Assembly: GCA_940671915.1 (NCBI GenBank)
Contig: CALNVZ010000174.1
Location: 72,999,124 to 73,063,123, forward strand
Direction of reading: 5' to 3'
Source: Paracentrotus lividus
Lineage: Eukaryota > Echinodermata > Echinoidea > Camarodonta > Echinidae
DNA length: 64,000 nt
Positions within the stretch are counted from its first letter, which is position 1; each line of letters opens with the position of its first letter. The notes beneath the pieces were generated by a model, which saw only the letters and a list, made by a program, of their open reading frames with translations, was not told where the DNA came from and did not search any database. Below, in pieces: positions 1-12,163 of this stretch. The translations under genes were made by a program, and so were the position numbers.

Positions 1-34
1 ATAGCTGTTGCTGAATTTCCCTTTTATTTCCTAG

Positions 35-115
35 TCCCTACATGATTATTATGATCAAATACAACGCTGGAAGGCAAGATACAAAGATCCATTCCGATTG
101 GGATGTACCATCTAA
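35..115 (+). CDS. Possible last coding exon of an upstream gene
   Basis: A pyrimidine-rich tract ending in TAG (positions 14-34) is followed by an open frame of 26 codons and a TAA stop at 113-115. The peptide begins SLHDYYDQIQRWKARY and ends RLGCTI, a composition typical of coding sequence. The frame starts exactly at the acceptor (phase 0). The rest of the gene would lie left of the window. I do not recognise the family. It could be a chance frame, since only one splice site can be seen. Confidence 0.4.
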   Translation, partial: SLHDYYDQIQRWKARYKDPFRLGCTI

Positions 116-489
116 TATCGCTGCAGGGGTAGCATTCTATTGGTAGACGGAATCTCTTGCATGGCCCAGATATTCTAATTAGAAGTAAGAGTATGAACTC
201 CTAGCCATCAGCTATTATTCATCCCAGTCACTCTCTCATCATAATGAATGTGCATTATTTGTCATAAATAATATTTATTATAAATATTCTGGAGAAAGGT
301 ATGCTATAGTTGTGAAACAAGCATTTCAAGTATGCTAATTCCACATCTCATGAAGATGATAGCATTGGTATGTCTTTCTCAACAATAATAATAAAAAGAA
401 AATAAAATCTGATATTACATACCTTTCTCTTTTTATATGTCACCTGATTTTTGACAGGGCACATTATCACAAAAATCATATTGCTTTAA
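116..489. other. Non-coding, nothing recognised
   Basis: AT-rich sequence after the candidate stop codon; possibly 3' UTR. No repeat, RNA gene or splice-bounded frame was recognised. Confidence 0.5.
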
Positions 490-628
490 CCACTTGACTG
501 CCGCATGGTGCTAATTGCACAGTACGGGTATGCCCAGGGTGTCGCTGGCGCTTCAAAACAGACAAAGCTCAGACAATAGCATGATCACGTAATATTATGT
601 GGTCAGGGCAGTGTACAATGCCAAGTGG
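490..628. mobile_element. Small TTAA-flanked inverted-repeat element
   Basis: The ends are inverted copies of CCACTTG, and each end abuts a TTAA (486-489 and 629-632). TTAA target sites are characteristic of piggyBac and Kolobok transposons. At 139 bp with no ORF this would be a non-autonomous MITE. The inverted repeat is short, so the call is tentative. Confidence 0.45.
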
Positions 629-632
629 TTAA

Positions 633-1076
633 AGGGGTTAAAACACTCATATCAGGGGCAATATCAAATGAATATCCCAAAAATACTAAGGTAGTCAAAA
701 TCATCAAAATTTTCTTTGGAAAAATTGGTATAGAATTCCTGAATAACAATGTTAGATATCGTGAACCAAGTAGGAGTGAACTACAGGACTCACCATGGTT
801 TTAGTGATTATATCATGTTAAACCAATTTTTAACAAGTGGATTAGTATATTACGCGATGCGGAATATATATGTCCCCGCCAATAATATAAAATTCCCATT
901 ATATCGCATCAGAAAGATAAAAACGAAAAGTCAATTCTTTGTATTCCTGTACAATTATACAACCAAAATATGTAAGAGCTACAGAAAATGTTCCAAATAA
1001 TATAAAAAAAAGAATGCTTCTTACAAGCTATGTGAAATAATGTAATAAATGATAATAAGAAAATTACTAGAGAAGG
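633..1076. other. Non-coding, nothing recognised
   Basis: AT-rich spacer before the tandem array; short frames here have no splice context. Confidence 0.5.
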
Positions 1077-2745
1077 TTGAAGGAGTAGCATTTTGTAAGC
1101 AATGTACAATATAGGTCAAAAATCAAGGTCAAAGGTCAAAGGGGTCAAAAGTCAAAATTCCGTGAGGAAGTTTTGTAGTCCTCACCTAGTGCTATATCAT
1201 AAAGCAAACAAAATCGAAATCGGATGAAAAATGGCGAAGGAGTAGCATTTTGTAACCAATGTACAATATAGGTCAAATATCAGGGTCAAAGGTCAAAGGT
1301 CAAAATTCTGTGAAGAAGTTTTGAAGCCATTACCTAGTGCTATCATATAAAGCTAACAAAATTGAAATCGGATGAAAAATAGCGAAGGAGTAGCATTTTG
1401 TAACCAATGTACAATAATAGGTCAAAAATCAAGGTCAAGGTCAAAGGGGGTCAAATGTCAAAATTCTGTGAGGAAGTTTGTAGTGCCCACTAGTGCTATA
1501 TCATAAAGCAAACAAAAATCGAAATCGGATGAAAAATGGCGAAGGAGTAGCATTTTGTAACCAATGTACAATATAGGTCAAAATCAAGTCAAAGGTAAAA
1601 GGGGTCATATCAAAATTCCCGTGAGGAAGTTTGTAGTCCTCACCTAGTGCTATATTCATAAAGCAAACAAAATTGAAATCGGATGAAAAATGGCGGGAGT
1701 AGCATTTGCAACCAATGTACAAATTAGGTCAAAAATCAAGGTCAAAGGTCAGGGGTCAAATAGTCAAAATTACTGAGGAAGTTTTGTAGTCCTCACCTAG
1801 TGCTATATCATAAAGCAAAACACATTGAAATCGGATTGAAAAATAGCGAAGGAGTAGCATTTTGTAACCAATGTACAATATAGGTCAAAAATCAAGGTTC
1901 AAAGGGGTCAATAGTCAAAATTCCGTGAGGAAGTTTTGTAGTCCTCACCTAGTGCTATATCATAAAGCAAACAAAATTAAAAATGGATGAAAAATGGCGA
2001 AGGAGTAGCATTTTGCAACCAATGTACAATATAGGTAAAATTCAAGGTCAAAGGGGTCATAGTCAAAATTCCGTGAGGAAGTTTTTGTAGTCCTCACCTA
2101 GTGCTATATCATAAAGCACACAACATTGAATCGATGAAAAATAGCGAAGGAGTAGCATTTGGTAACCAATGTACAATATAGGTCAAAAATCAAGGTCAAA
2201 GGGTCATAGTCAAATTCCGTGAGGAAGTTTTGTAGTCCTCACCTAGTGCTAATATCATAAAGCAAACAAATGGAAATGATGAAAAATAGGAAGAGTAGCA
2301 TTTGTAAACCAATGTACAAAATAGGTCAAAAATCAAGGTCAAAGGTCAAAGGGGTCAAAAGTCAAAATTCTGTGATGAAGTTTTGTAGTCCTCACCTAGT
2401 GCTATATCATAAAGCAAACAAAATCGAAATTGGATGAAAAATAGCGAAGGAGTTACCAATGTACAATATAGGTCAAAAATCAAGGTCAAAGGGGTCAAAA
2501 GTCAAAAATTCCGTGAGGAAGTTTTATAGTCCTCACCTAGTGCTATATCATATGCAAACAAAATCGAAATCGGATGAAAAATGGCGAAGGAGTAGCATTT
2601 TGTAACCAATGTACAATATAGGTCAAAAATCAGGGTCAAAGGTCAAAGGTCAAAATTCTGTGAAGAAGTTTTGAAGCCATCACCTAGTGCTATCATATAA
2701 AGCTAACGGAATCGAAATCGGATGAAAAATGGTGAGGGAGTAGCA
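1077..2745. repeat. Tandem array of about 12 units of ~150 bp
   Basis: The phrase GAAGGAGTAGCATTTTG recurs, with variation, near 1079, 1236, 1384, 1541, 1694, 1848, 1999, 2146, 2289, 2446, 2586 and 2734. Each unit also carries AATGTACAATATAGGTCA, a run of GGTCA half-sites, GTAGTCCTCACCTAGTGC and a closing ATCGGATGAAAAA. Units differ by substitutions and many single-base indels. The array runs directly into an ACGG-rich tract and a terminal hairpin (2766-2861). This architecture resembles the tandem-repeat core of non-autonomous Helitron-like elements such as DINE-1 or pearl. Confidence 0.9.
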
Positions 2746-2765
2746 AATTGAAGATTTTGATCACA

Positions 2766-2861
2766 TACGGACGCACGGACGGACAGACGGACACACACAC
2801 ACACATACACACGTACGGAGCCCGTTTCATAGTCCCCTGCTCGAACTCGTTCGGCAGGGAC
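2766..2861. repeat. ACGG/AC microsatellite and terminal hairpin
   Basis: A run of ACGG and ACAC words (2766-2818) is followed by a hairpin: GTCCCCTGC at 2832-2840 pairs with GCAGGGAC at 2854-2861, and CGAA/TTCG pair inside. It closes the tandem array to its left, and the same order (array, ACGG tract, hairpin) is seen at 15,570-16,168. Confidence 0.75.
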
Positions 2862-2886
2862 AAAAAAAACACTGACTTAGACTTAC

Positions 2887-2949
2887 TTCTTTCTCTGCTT
2901 TTTCAGCTCTCTTGGTTGATATCTCCACCTTCTCTTCTAATTCTTGCAT
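2887..2949 (-). CDS. Coiled-coil exon, minus strand
   Basis: On the minus strand, TATATTTTTCAG precedes 63 nt that encode 21 residues beginning MQELEEKVEIST, followed by the strong donor GTAAGT (2881-2886). The exon is phase 0 on both sides. The E/K-rich heptad-like pattern predicts a coiled coil. It is compatible in phase with the exon at 7660-7780 and with the start exon at 22,383-22,571, so all three are tentatively one gene read leftwards. The protein family was not recognised. Confidence 0.6.
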
Positions 2950-4586
2950 CTGAAAAATATAAGGAATTGACAATGTTTTATTAAATTTTTCTTCAAGATT
3001 AAAGCTGGTGTATAGTGTTGGGAGAAGGAAACATTTAATTTGGATTAGATAATATGGAAGACTGAATCCTAAACTGTAACAAAGAAAGCTATATTACATG
3101 AAATCTCGTTTTATTGTCTTTATTTTACGATATAAGTATAAAAAAAGATAAGTCGGGGATCCGACTCATCTCAGTGTGCATTAGGCGTTTACATGGAAAA
3201 CCAATGGGGATTCTCTTGTGTGCGTGTTACACACAGATCGTTCGCACTAATTCATGCCGTAACCTCCGGCGTGCGAACCTCTCAGCAGAGGTCTAAACGG
3301 CAGTTAGATTACTCTCCATTCAACAATTTTCACTGAAATTCACCAGAAATCGGGAAAGGAATATCACAAAATCTCTCACACATATCTATTACAGCAATGT
3401 AAACAACATGAGACTATATTTAATCTGTTTTATGCCGATTCCTTTTTTGTTACCAAAACTATACACCAGGTTTAATAACGAAATGATTGATACGCTGGAA
3501 AATAAAATACAAAATTAATTTTTTTTTTAATTTCCAAATAAAAGGTACTTTCAACTCTTCCATGCATGTATAATATTTCAATGTAGGATCAAGAGTCATT
3601 TGGTGCATTATTTGTATTGGTAATGGTAATGGGGTTTTAAACATATATAATTTGATTATTATTGAAATACAAACATGTCAAACCTTTCAAGTTAATGTGC
3701 CAAAACAACATCAAAAATGAGAACTGTCAATATGATGTTTCTATACATAGCGTCGGGCTTGGCAGCATAATACATATTTTGCAATGTTAATGCCTCCTTT
3801 AATTAGAGGAGGAGGGCAATGAAAACATCTTGGCTATTTGCCAGCACATACAACTCATCTAAAGAAATATGACATGAGGAAGGGGGAACATTATGATCAC
3901 ACTTCTTTGTCTCTGCCAGTCATTTCCTTATCCTGATTGGTACACTTTTCCCTTGTGATTTCTTTTGTGTAATTCTTGTGCTATCAGCCATCCCCTGAAG
4001 TCAGATCTCCCCTCGTAAAGCGTTTTTTGTTCACTCTTTCTCCACATCTACATTCACATTAATCTTATCCCCTCTATCCCTTTCTTTCTCCCTGTTTCTC
4101 TACCTCATTCTCCTATTTTGTTATTATCTCATTTTTTTCTCCCACCATTTTTTTTTTCTTTTTCGGTGGTCTGTAATACTTTCATTTTTTTTTTATTCCT
4201 GTACACTCATCCATCCGCTGAATTGACATTTTCATTATGTTTTAAAAAAATAATTTTTAGCCCTTTTCTTTTAAATTCCTCTCTCTATGAGTTCCCACAC
4301 CACCTACTTTTTCCCTTTCCACATCTCATTTCCTATATTGTATTAATTTTCCTCTTCTCTTTTACTTTTTTTTTTTTTTTTTTGGCTTTAAAGTGCTTGT
4401 CTAAATCTTTCTGGTTGTTCCTTTCTTCTCACATTTTCCTTTCTTAAAACAGGTTTCCATCCACCTCCTAAACTATTATTCTCCCAATTCTAACTATTGT
4501 TCAATCAAAATTTATATTTCTTGCTCCCCATTAAATTACTCTTTCTGTCTCTCCCTTCCTCTTTATGTACATTGTATATCGTCTGG
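2950..4586. other. Intronic or intergenic, pyrimidine-rich part
   Basis: No splice-bounded frame was found. Positions 4020-4450 are strongly C/T-rich on the plus strand, which produces a meaningless F/S/L-rich frame. Confidence 0.5.
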
Positions 4587-4733
4587 TGGGAGCCAGAAGG
4601 GCGTTTTTGCATCTTATAGATGTTCCGTTGAGACCCAGAAGGGCGCTATTACTGTACAAAGTCAATGGCAATAGCGCCCTTCTGGCTTGCAACGGAACAT
4701 CCTTGATCTGCAATAGCGCCCTTCTGGCTCCAA
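4587..4733. repeat. Nested double hairpin element
   Basis: Two nested inverted repeats are present. The inner stem (about 4619-4701) begins GATGTTCCGTTG and ends CAACGGAACATCC, closing on a loop near TGTACAAAGTC. The outer arms begin GGAGCCAGAAGGGCG and end GCCCTTCTGGCTCC. The word GCCAGAAGGGC or its complement occurs four times. Related words recur near 7810, 12,750 and 16,867, so this is probably a small dispersed MITE; a hairpin RNA is an alternative. Confidence 0.65.
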
Positions 4734-7659
4734 GCCGATGATATTATCCGCTAAAACTTCTTGTACTACCACCTTCTCTCAAACTAGGAAACACGTCTCC
4801 CGGCAAGCAGGATTGATTTCCCATAGACGCATTGTCCCTAGACGCCCTCGACAGTGAAAATAAGCTAGCAACTCTATACTGTTTCTCTCTTCGTCTCCCT
4901 CCACTTCTATCTCAATCTCTTAGAAAAGATTCTAGGGCACAAAGAAACGGAAGGAGCATAAATTATGCAGTACCTGGGTACCTACACTTGGGACTACACT
5001 ACACACCTTTGAGTACACACACAATCCCATTTCTAATTTCTCACAATAAAACGTGTCTGGTGCAAGACCTTCCAACCCGTGAAAGAACATTTCAGTATTT
5101 TGAAAGCTCCAAAAAATTACATGTGCAACAGTCGTCTTAGTTTTCTATTTAAACTTAAAATCACCAATTGGCAGCTCTCAGCAAGTGTCTTACTACAAAT
5201 TATGATAAATAGCTTACTGTAACGTAACATACATGAAATTCAATTTAGCCATAATTCTGCTAATGACAATGTAAACAAACCCTTTAATGGCAACAAATAT
5301 ACTGTTAAAAATGAAATATATAACATTTCTATGACATTTTTAGCCTTTTTCAATTAAGCCGTAGATGATGACTATCCAAAGGGAAACTGCAAGCTCAAAT
5401 AGAGAACGCCAATCTGGCCGAGCTATTAACACCAATATTAATCAATATCAATTATCAGGAGGAAAAATTTCAATATGTCATCATAATTGATTTGAACACA
5501 AGCCCCCTGACAAGGGAAATTATTCAGATGATATTGACATGAACCCAAAACCCGGAACTGGGTTTAAGCCATTTTTTATAACATGTTATCATCTACCTTA
5601 GATAAAATATCGCAATTTTTCTTAATTTTGACATTAATTGATAATTCATTATATCTGATTATATTTAGGCAACAGAATATACCTGTGACATCCGAGTCCT
5701 AACCCGGGCACTGGGTGATGAGGATTAATGCCTTACTAAAGGGCACTAGGCAATCAGATTTGTTTCAAATCTACGACCTCTAGGTGACAGGACCAGACAA
5801 TGAGCCATCCCCGTCTCCTCTTATTAATGATAGCTGGAAAGAATGCAGACTTTAATGACCAACTGATGAAGTTTTAAGATAAACACATGTCATAATGTAG
5901 CATCTGCCCCAGCAAGTTTCTAGTAATTCATATGAAATATATGCTCTTTTACGATCATTTCCTCCATCCTTGCTTCTCTTTCTTATACTTTCATCCTCCC
6001 TTTAATCTACCACTTTGTTATAAATTCTCCACAACCGATATCATGCTACTATCATCAACATCAAGTGGTTCTAAAGTTAATAACAAATCTGTCATTACTC
6101 AGACTTCTGAGTCATATGCTTGGATTATATCTACGGTAATTTTTCATAGATCGTGCTATCCATCTTCGTTTCTGTCGCAAACAAGTAGTAAATCAAAACC
6201 ACAAAATGTAGAATTTTAGAAAATGTAACGGTCAAATCAGTGCATGTGGGAGAAAATTATGATGAGTATTTTGCACAAAAGGACTACATCTCAGTGACAG
6301 AGTCAAGGTCAGTACTGGTATGAATCTTTAATGAGAATAAAGAAAAGATGGGGGGATGACGATTGGTAGCAGCGCTGTTGGATTGCAGATCTCTATTGAT
6401 TCATCTCCCTGATTGCATTGTCTGGTAGGCATTGTGTCAAATAGTCAGCAATAGCTTGCAATGCTTGCGATAGATGATGACTCATAGCTACAACCTGTGA
6501 TTACCAAGAATCGCCCGCTCACGTTCTCCCTAATGCTCCAACATCATCTCGGCTTTCCAAACTCATCATTACTTTCAGACGAAGGACTCTAAAAGTCTCA
6601 GGTTTGATAGACCAGCAGGCCTGAGTCATAATGCCATTTATGGAGGAAAATTGTTTGATCAGCTAAGTCATAAAGCTGGAGTATGTTTTCAAAAAAAGAA
6701 ATAAAATGTGAGGGAATAATTTGGAAAGGCAGGATTATCACAGAATGGATCTATATTTTATGATGTCAGTTCATCTATATAATACAGTGGACTGGATGGA
6801 AATTAAAGTGAGTTATATATTTCTGGTGTTTGTTTATCTCTCTTGATCTACATGTATACTCAACTCTTTTTCACTCTCCTTCCCTCTCTCTCCATCAAGT
6901 GAATAAAGTTGGAAAAAGACATACTTTTTAAAATATTTATGTTTTTAATCAGCAAAACATTTCCTTACAAGATTTGAAATTAGTTTCTTTCATATGATAA
7001 AGAGTTGTTTCTTCTTTTCCACACATTGATAGTTAATCATGTTACTACATGAAATCAAAGGCACCCATTGTCCTATTGTTTACCAAGTCTGAAACAAAAA
7101 TATGACCTTTTAAAAATGATATTTATAAAAGGGAATGTATATGAAAAGATACTTGTCAATCTCATGAAATGGATAATGTAACAAAGACAGAAGTGAAATT
7201 AGAGAACATTCTATCCTTGTCAGTTTATACACATAAACCATCATCATGATCACCTTTCATTTCAATCAGCGAAAGGTATTTTTAGTGTAACACCAATGCC
7301 CAATCATAAAAGGGAATACTCGCCCTGTAAAAAAAATTAAATTAAAATTTCCTATCTGTACAGAAATCATCAAATTAGATCCTTGAAGTACTCATAAAGA
7401 TATGTAGAAGATTATAAAGAGGTTCATTCATTTTCTGCCCCCCCCCCCCAACTATTTCCTCCTTGAGAATTTGAATGTATTTTTCTCATGGTGGTATTCT
7501 ATATTTATATATTCTATTCTATATCACCTTACGATAAAAAAATACACTTGTAAATTGGTTTATATCACTTAAGGCTCAAAACTAATGAGACAAATCTTAT
7601 ATGTACTCTGCAGATTATCAATAACACTGTTTATAAACAAACATCACACATTGTAGTAC
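4734..7659. other. Long non-coding stretch
   Basis: No convincing exon on either strand. Positions 5690-5800 contain a GC-richer segment that resembles a degenerate short repeat but was not identified. A poly-C run lies at 7440-7449. Confidence 0.45.
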
Positions 7660-7780
7660 CTGCATTCTAATCTTATCTCCTGTTGAGGAACAGCTTTTCA
7701 GTAAACATTTCACTTCCTTGACCAGTGAGTTTACATTCATGGATTCATAACAGAAGATAACCAAATAAAGAAGTTGTCTC
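7660..7780 (-). CDS. Splice-bounded exon or alternative first exon
   Basis: On the minus strand, CTTCTGCCTCTCTCAG is followed by 121 nt and a GTACTA donor. The open frame ends with codons for STGDKIRMQ in phase 0, which joins in frame to the exon at 2887-2949. The acceptor side needs two bases from an upstream exon, which the exon at 22,383 (phase 0) does not provide. Either an intermediate exon is missing, or transcription starts here and the in-frame ATG at 7738-7740 (MNVNSLVKEVK) begins a shorter isoform. The family is unknown. Confidence 0.5.
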
Positions 7781-8450
7781 CTGAGAGAGGCAGAAGGATG
7801 CTATTGACAAACTAACAGCCTTCTGGCTCTCACGTCTCTGAAGACAATATGAGCAATGGTGTCACCTATATATGCTTCATATCACTAATGTTGCTTGCCA
7901 TGTTAGTGTGGGGACATGAAAAGCCACGCCAGACCTCTGCAATAACACATTTACTCAAACAAAAGCATCAGCTTATCGCATTTGCTTATCACCATGTCTC
8001 CTGAAGCTAATGAAATGAGCTCGCCTGCAAACACAGAAGCGTACTTTAAGTCGGCTCTGGTTGCTTTCAATTACATTACATTGGAAGGGGAATGGATTTG
8101 GTGGAAGAAGAGATGATTGAATGAGATACATTGAATGTGGCAGTGAGTGTTTACATTCGTCTTGGATTCATGGCAATGGATTGGAATGGCTCCGATAGAC
8201 GGCAATCGGTGACCCCAGCATTACGGACTCATTACGCTGATGGCCACCAACCAACGCAGGCGAGATGTCAACAACTTCTGCAGACTTGCAACCCTGTCCA
8301 TCTTCTCAAGAGCTGCTATCAGTCTTTGTCAATCTCTCCCCCCTCCATTTATATCCCCTTCTATCTCTCTGCATCTTTGACATTTCTCTTCTTATCTCTT
8401 ACCAGTCTATTCTTGTTCTCTCCGTATGATGCACTATATTTGTCCTTAAA
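7781..8450. other. Non-coding, nothing recognised
   Basis: Intronic-looking sequence; includes one copy of the CCTTCTGGCTC word shared with the 4.6-kb hairpin. Confidence 0.4.
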
Positions 8451-9937
8451 GTTTACTAAATTAGAAAATAATTGTCCATTTTCGTTAGGAGAATCATTAG
8501 AAGTCACAATTTACCACACCATTTTTCAAAAACATTTTTGGTAATCAAGGACAATCATTGAAAAGCCATAAATGCCCATTCCGCTGCTATAAGCCCCGCC
8601 CTAAAAAGCTTCATGAAGCGATATCGTAGTCACGTGACTGTGACGCTATTGTGAGTAAGCCAGTCGCACGGAACAGTACAGTGCACAGATTAGAGGCATG
8701 AGCACCCGAGCTGGCGGGGCTGCTATAATCCATGCTCCGCGTTGCACGACGACTATACTGTTCTTTCACACATTACATTGCGTCACTAGAATTTGATTTT
8801 GGACACGATTCACATCAATAAATGTCTATTTGTGTGTAGTAAGGGTTATAGTAAGACCACTATGGATGAGGCCTAGCTTTTATACATACATAACGTTTTC
8901 CAAAAGAGATTGAAGGCTTTGAGTTGGAAAAGTAGTCAAGCCTACTTTACTTGAGCAGACTGGCTTACAAACTACTAGTGAGTTTGCCGGAGTTGACTTT
9001 AAAATATTCCTAATTCGATATGAAGGAAATGAGAATATTGTTTACGTTGGTTTAGACCTACTGACATTAATAACATCTCTTCTACTTACAGAAGCAATTT
9101 TGATGATAAAACAGTCCTGTGGTAAGTTGTATAGAGCGAAGCAGGACAGTTATGCAATACCACAGGTGAATATTCCGTGCATGTATACACGAGACGAGAT
9201 CAGACTCTGTACATTACTGCAGTCTGTGAGTGAGATGTGTATTCGCATGCTGCAGAAATATGCTGATGGGGGCAGATATTGTCCCAGGAGTACATCGTGT
9301 GCGTATATACTAAATACACCATACGACCTCATAGCTTGCCCGTATCAGCTCATAGCTTTGCGGTCTACACCATAGAGTTACATACCCCTTGTGGTCTACA
9401 AACACTAAACTCCTAGTCCATATAGCAGTCGTTATGTTTCATTGAGGTACAACAATAGTGCACTAAACTTACAGGGACACCAAACGACTGTTAATAGCGT
9501 TTACGATAATGCAAAGCACAGAAAGACAGACGAGGATGTTTGGTAGAAAATGATGAAATTACGCAAGATTTGAATATTTTGGCGCAAAATTGTTCACTGA
9601 TGATGTGTGACAGATAGTTCTTAAGACTTTCATATACAAATCTACATTCATTCTTCTTCAATTTTTCGTTAGTTTCTCTCGGCAAAAGGAGTCCAAATAT
9701 TGCGTTTTGTGTACATACACGCATTTGCCAGTCTCCGTGTGTTTAGGGTCTTACTTTAAATACTCATTCCGCTAAGGAACCAATCAGCTCACAGGGTTCA
9801 GGAATGTCATCAAAGCCTATAGTTTTTCACATTTTTCGTCAAATTGAGACTTTTATAGGAAAAACAATTTTCACTTTCGTTTTTAGAAGGTAATTATCCG
9901 CTGAATAAGCCCAATTTGTTTTCTTAATTTAGTAAAC
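8451..9937. mobile_element. Possible ~1.5-kb element with inverted ends
   Basis: GTTTACTAAATTAGAAAA at 8451 and the inverted TTTTCTTAATTTAGTAAAC ending at 9937 would be terminal inverted repeats. The interior is GC-richer than its surroundings (8580-8760), with CACGTGAC and several CG dinucleotides. No transposase frame or clear target duplication is visible, so the boundaries are uncertain. Confidence 0.35.
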
Positions 9938-10987
9938 CTTTAACCGTTTCTAGATTTTGCTATTCTAAAAAGGCATGCCCAAAAGAATCTAACCTCTCAG
10001 CTGTTGGGTGACTCTACTACATCATTTATCTTCTTTTCTTATCATGCTCTTATTGACACTTTTTTTATTTTTTTTTATTGTTTGCTCTTCTCTTTATTAC
10101 ATTTCTCTGCATCACTTTCTGTCTTTCTATTTACATGTACTTCATCTTCTCACTCTCTCTCTCTCTCTCGCTTTCTTTCTCTTCCTATTTTTTGTATTTT
10201 TTTCATCTCACTTGTTCCTCCTATCCCATATTCCATGTCTGATTTATAATCAATACAGCCACGAGGAACTTCAAATGTATTTGCAAAGATCTCTCCATCC
10301 ATGGCAACACACAAACACACACCCAGGTTATAGCCACACAATATCTCCTTACCAAACACTCTCTGATTCCCCTGATTTCACAGGGAAAAGCATCTTGGCT
10401 CAAGTCATATTTTCTGTGTCAGGAAATTGTGCACCAAGGCCTGCATATATTGATAAATAATGAGACAGGATGGATAAACTCACAGGCAAGGTGGGGTATA
10501 GAAACCAAGAAAGAAAAGCTAGCACAAAGTCACCTGCATGTAGTACCATTAAGGTATCATCACCACTGGTATAAAATGAGTCAATGATGAGGTACTGCCT
10601 TACTCATGCATCCATTAGATACACATGGACGCCACACCAGCAGGACAGTACAGGAATACTAATAGCCTACACGAGTAGATCATCATAACAGAAGCATACT
10701 TGTACTATTTCCACTTGAAAAATGTCAATGGGTGCATAACGTTCTTGACTACACAAAATTGAAACCCATTACAATTGGAAACTCTTATGAAACAAATTTA
10801 AACAATCTTCGATATGAAACCGGAGCAATAAGTATTGTTTTACACAATTTATGCGTCTGTACAATACAAACCTCATATTGCAATAATTGAGCAAATAATA
10901 AATTACTCTGAAATTCCAAGATTTCATTCAAACTGTCACTTTGAAATTTGTTTTGCAATGTGGTTGGGATATGGTAATGTTTTTTTT
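9938..10987. other. Non-coding, nothing recognised
   Basis: Contains a pyrimidine-rich tract with (CT)n at 10,150-10,180. No supported exon. Confidence 0.4.
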
Positions 10988-11675
10988 TCACATACCAATC
11001 CTTTATTTTTCCAATGTAGACAACTAAAAATTCAAGATATTCATAAATTGCAAGTTGCCATCTTTATGTTTTCTTATTTACACAATTTATTACCTAAATT
11101 TTTAAATGACTGTTTTCAAGAGAACCATTTAACTGTTCCGTACTTAACCAGACAATCAAACCATATTCATATCCCCAAATTTAGTTATGAATTTTCTCGT
11201 TCCACAATTATTTTCATTGGTCCGAAGCTATGGAATTGTTTAGATCCCGATATAAAGAGGTGCCCTACTTTGTCATGTTTTAAAAAGAAGTACATAAATA
11301 AACTTACCCATTCTTATACCCCCTGATTCTTCTTATAATTTTTGAATGACTATTTGCTATTTGCTTCTTTTTTTTTAATTGTCTATTTCATTTGTCTGTT
11401 CGTTTATGTTTTTTGTGTTAGTTTCCAATAGTTACCAATTTATTATCTTTATATGTTAGGGACAAACCCTCAATAGGCCCCGGGCCTATGTTTGTCCCTC
11501 CACTTTTTGATACTTTTTGATACTTTGCTAATGTATTGTACCTTGTTTATTCATTGTTATTGTTTATACATGTAAAATGATGTTTATTTTGTTTTATGAT
11601 TGACTTGTGCTATTGTTATGTGATTTTTATTGAATTGTGGAAAATAAATAAATTGAAATTGAATTGAATAATGTT
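10988..11675 (+). mobile_element. 5'-truncated CR1-like LINE, 3' end
   Basis: An open frame from about 10,988 to the TGA at 11,324-11,326 encodes the C-terminal thumb region of a non-LTR reverse transcriptase. Typical signatures in order are KIQDIHKLQVA, YLHNLLPKF, the TRQSNHIHIP block, GPKLWNCLD and a final CFKKKYINKL. About 350 nt of 3' UTR follow and end in AATAAATAAATTGAAATTG with irregular ATTGAA repeats, as in CR1/L2-type elements. The polymerase core and endonuclease are missing, so this is a dead copy truncated at its 5' end. Confidence 0.85.
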
Positions 11676-11920
11676 CACAACATTTGCTCCTGCAACAATC
11701 GCTCCGGGCTTTATTTCATCTACATTTAAGATTTAGGGTTAAGGTTGCAATAAGGTTTCATGGTACACTCTAAAAACTGAAGTGCTGTTTTTAGCACTTC
11801 AGAGGCTGAAATCAGCACTTTTTATAAAGAGCTTGTATAGTGACTGCACTCAAAGTGCTGTTTTAGCACGTTGACGTGAGCTGAAATTTCAGCAAAAATG
11901 GGCAAAAATGGTGTGACTTC

Positions 11921-11990
11921 ATTAGGATTCGAACCTGGGTCCCCTGGATGAGAAGCACTTACGAGCACGTTAGACCAATTCACATCTCAC
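11921..11990 (-). other. tRNA-like segment in left MITE arm
   Basis: Read on the minus strand, this has an A-box-like TGAATTGGTCTAACGTG and a B-box-like GGTTCGAATCC with spacing close to a tRNA. The acceptor stem does not pair well and no clear anticodon arm is seen, so it is a tRNA-derived relic rather than a gene. Confidence 0.45.
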
Positions 11991-12080
11991 GATTGCTAGC
12001 AGATCATATTGTTTCATGATGAACTTTTTTTCAAAGTTGCCATACTTATCTACTATATGCTTTCATAATTCAATCAAGTT

Positions 12081-12163
12081 AGGGAGATCTTCTTTGGTCT
12101 ATTGGTAACGTCAACGGTACTCTTCCATGTCTAGGTGAACCTGGTTCGAATCCCATACCGACC
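12081..12163 (+). other. tRNA-like segment in right MITE arm
   Basis: TTTGGTCTATTGGTAACGTC resembles an A box and GGTTCGAATCCC at 12,143 matches a B box. It mirrors the tRNA-like segment of the left arm, as expected if a tRNA-derived sequence became part of the palindromic element before its arms diverged. Confidence 0.5.

Noticed and set aside
379..440. Possible 21-nt microexon on the minus strand (VTYKKRK)
   Set aside because: Donor GTATGT is fair but the acceptor lacks a pyrimidine tract.
1077..2745. CRISPR-like regular repeats
   Set aside because: Units are ~150 bp and similar along their whole length, with no unique spacers; the window is eukaryotic.
8131..8544. 137-codon plus-strand frame
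   Set aside because: No splice sites or recognisable motif; C-terminal part is pyrimidine-tract translation.
9092..9121. 30-nt segment between an acceptor-like TTCTACTTACAG and GTAAGTTG
   Set aside because: Both splice signals are good, but there is no partner exon and the segment is too short to judge.
10150..10359. Minus-strand frame containing MDGEIFANTFEVPRGCID
   Set aside because: Looks protein-like locally, but no acceptor or donor fits and it runs into (CT)n-derived R/E repeats.
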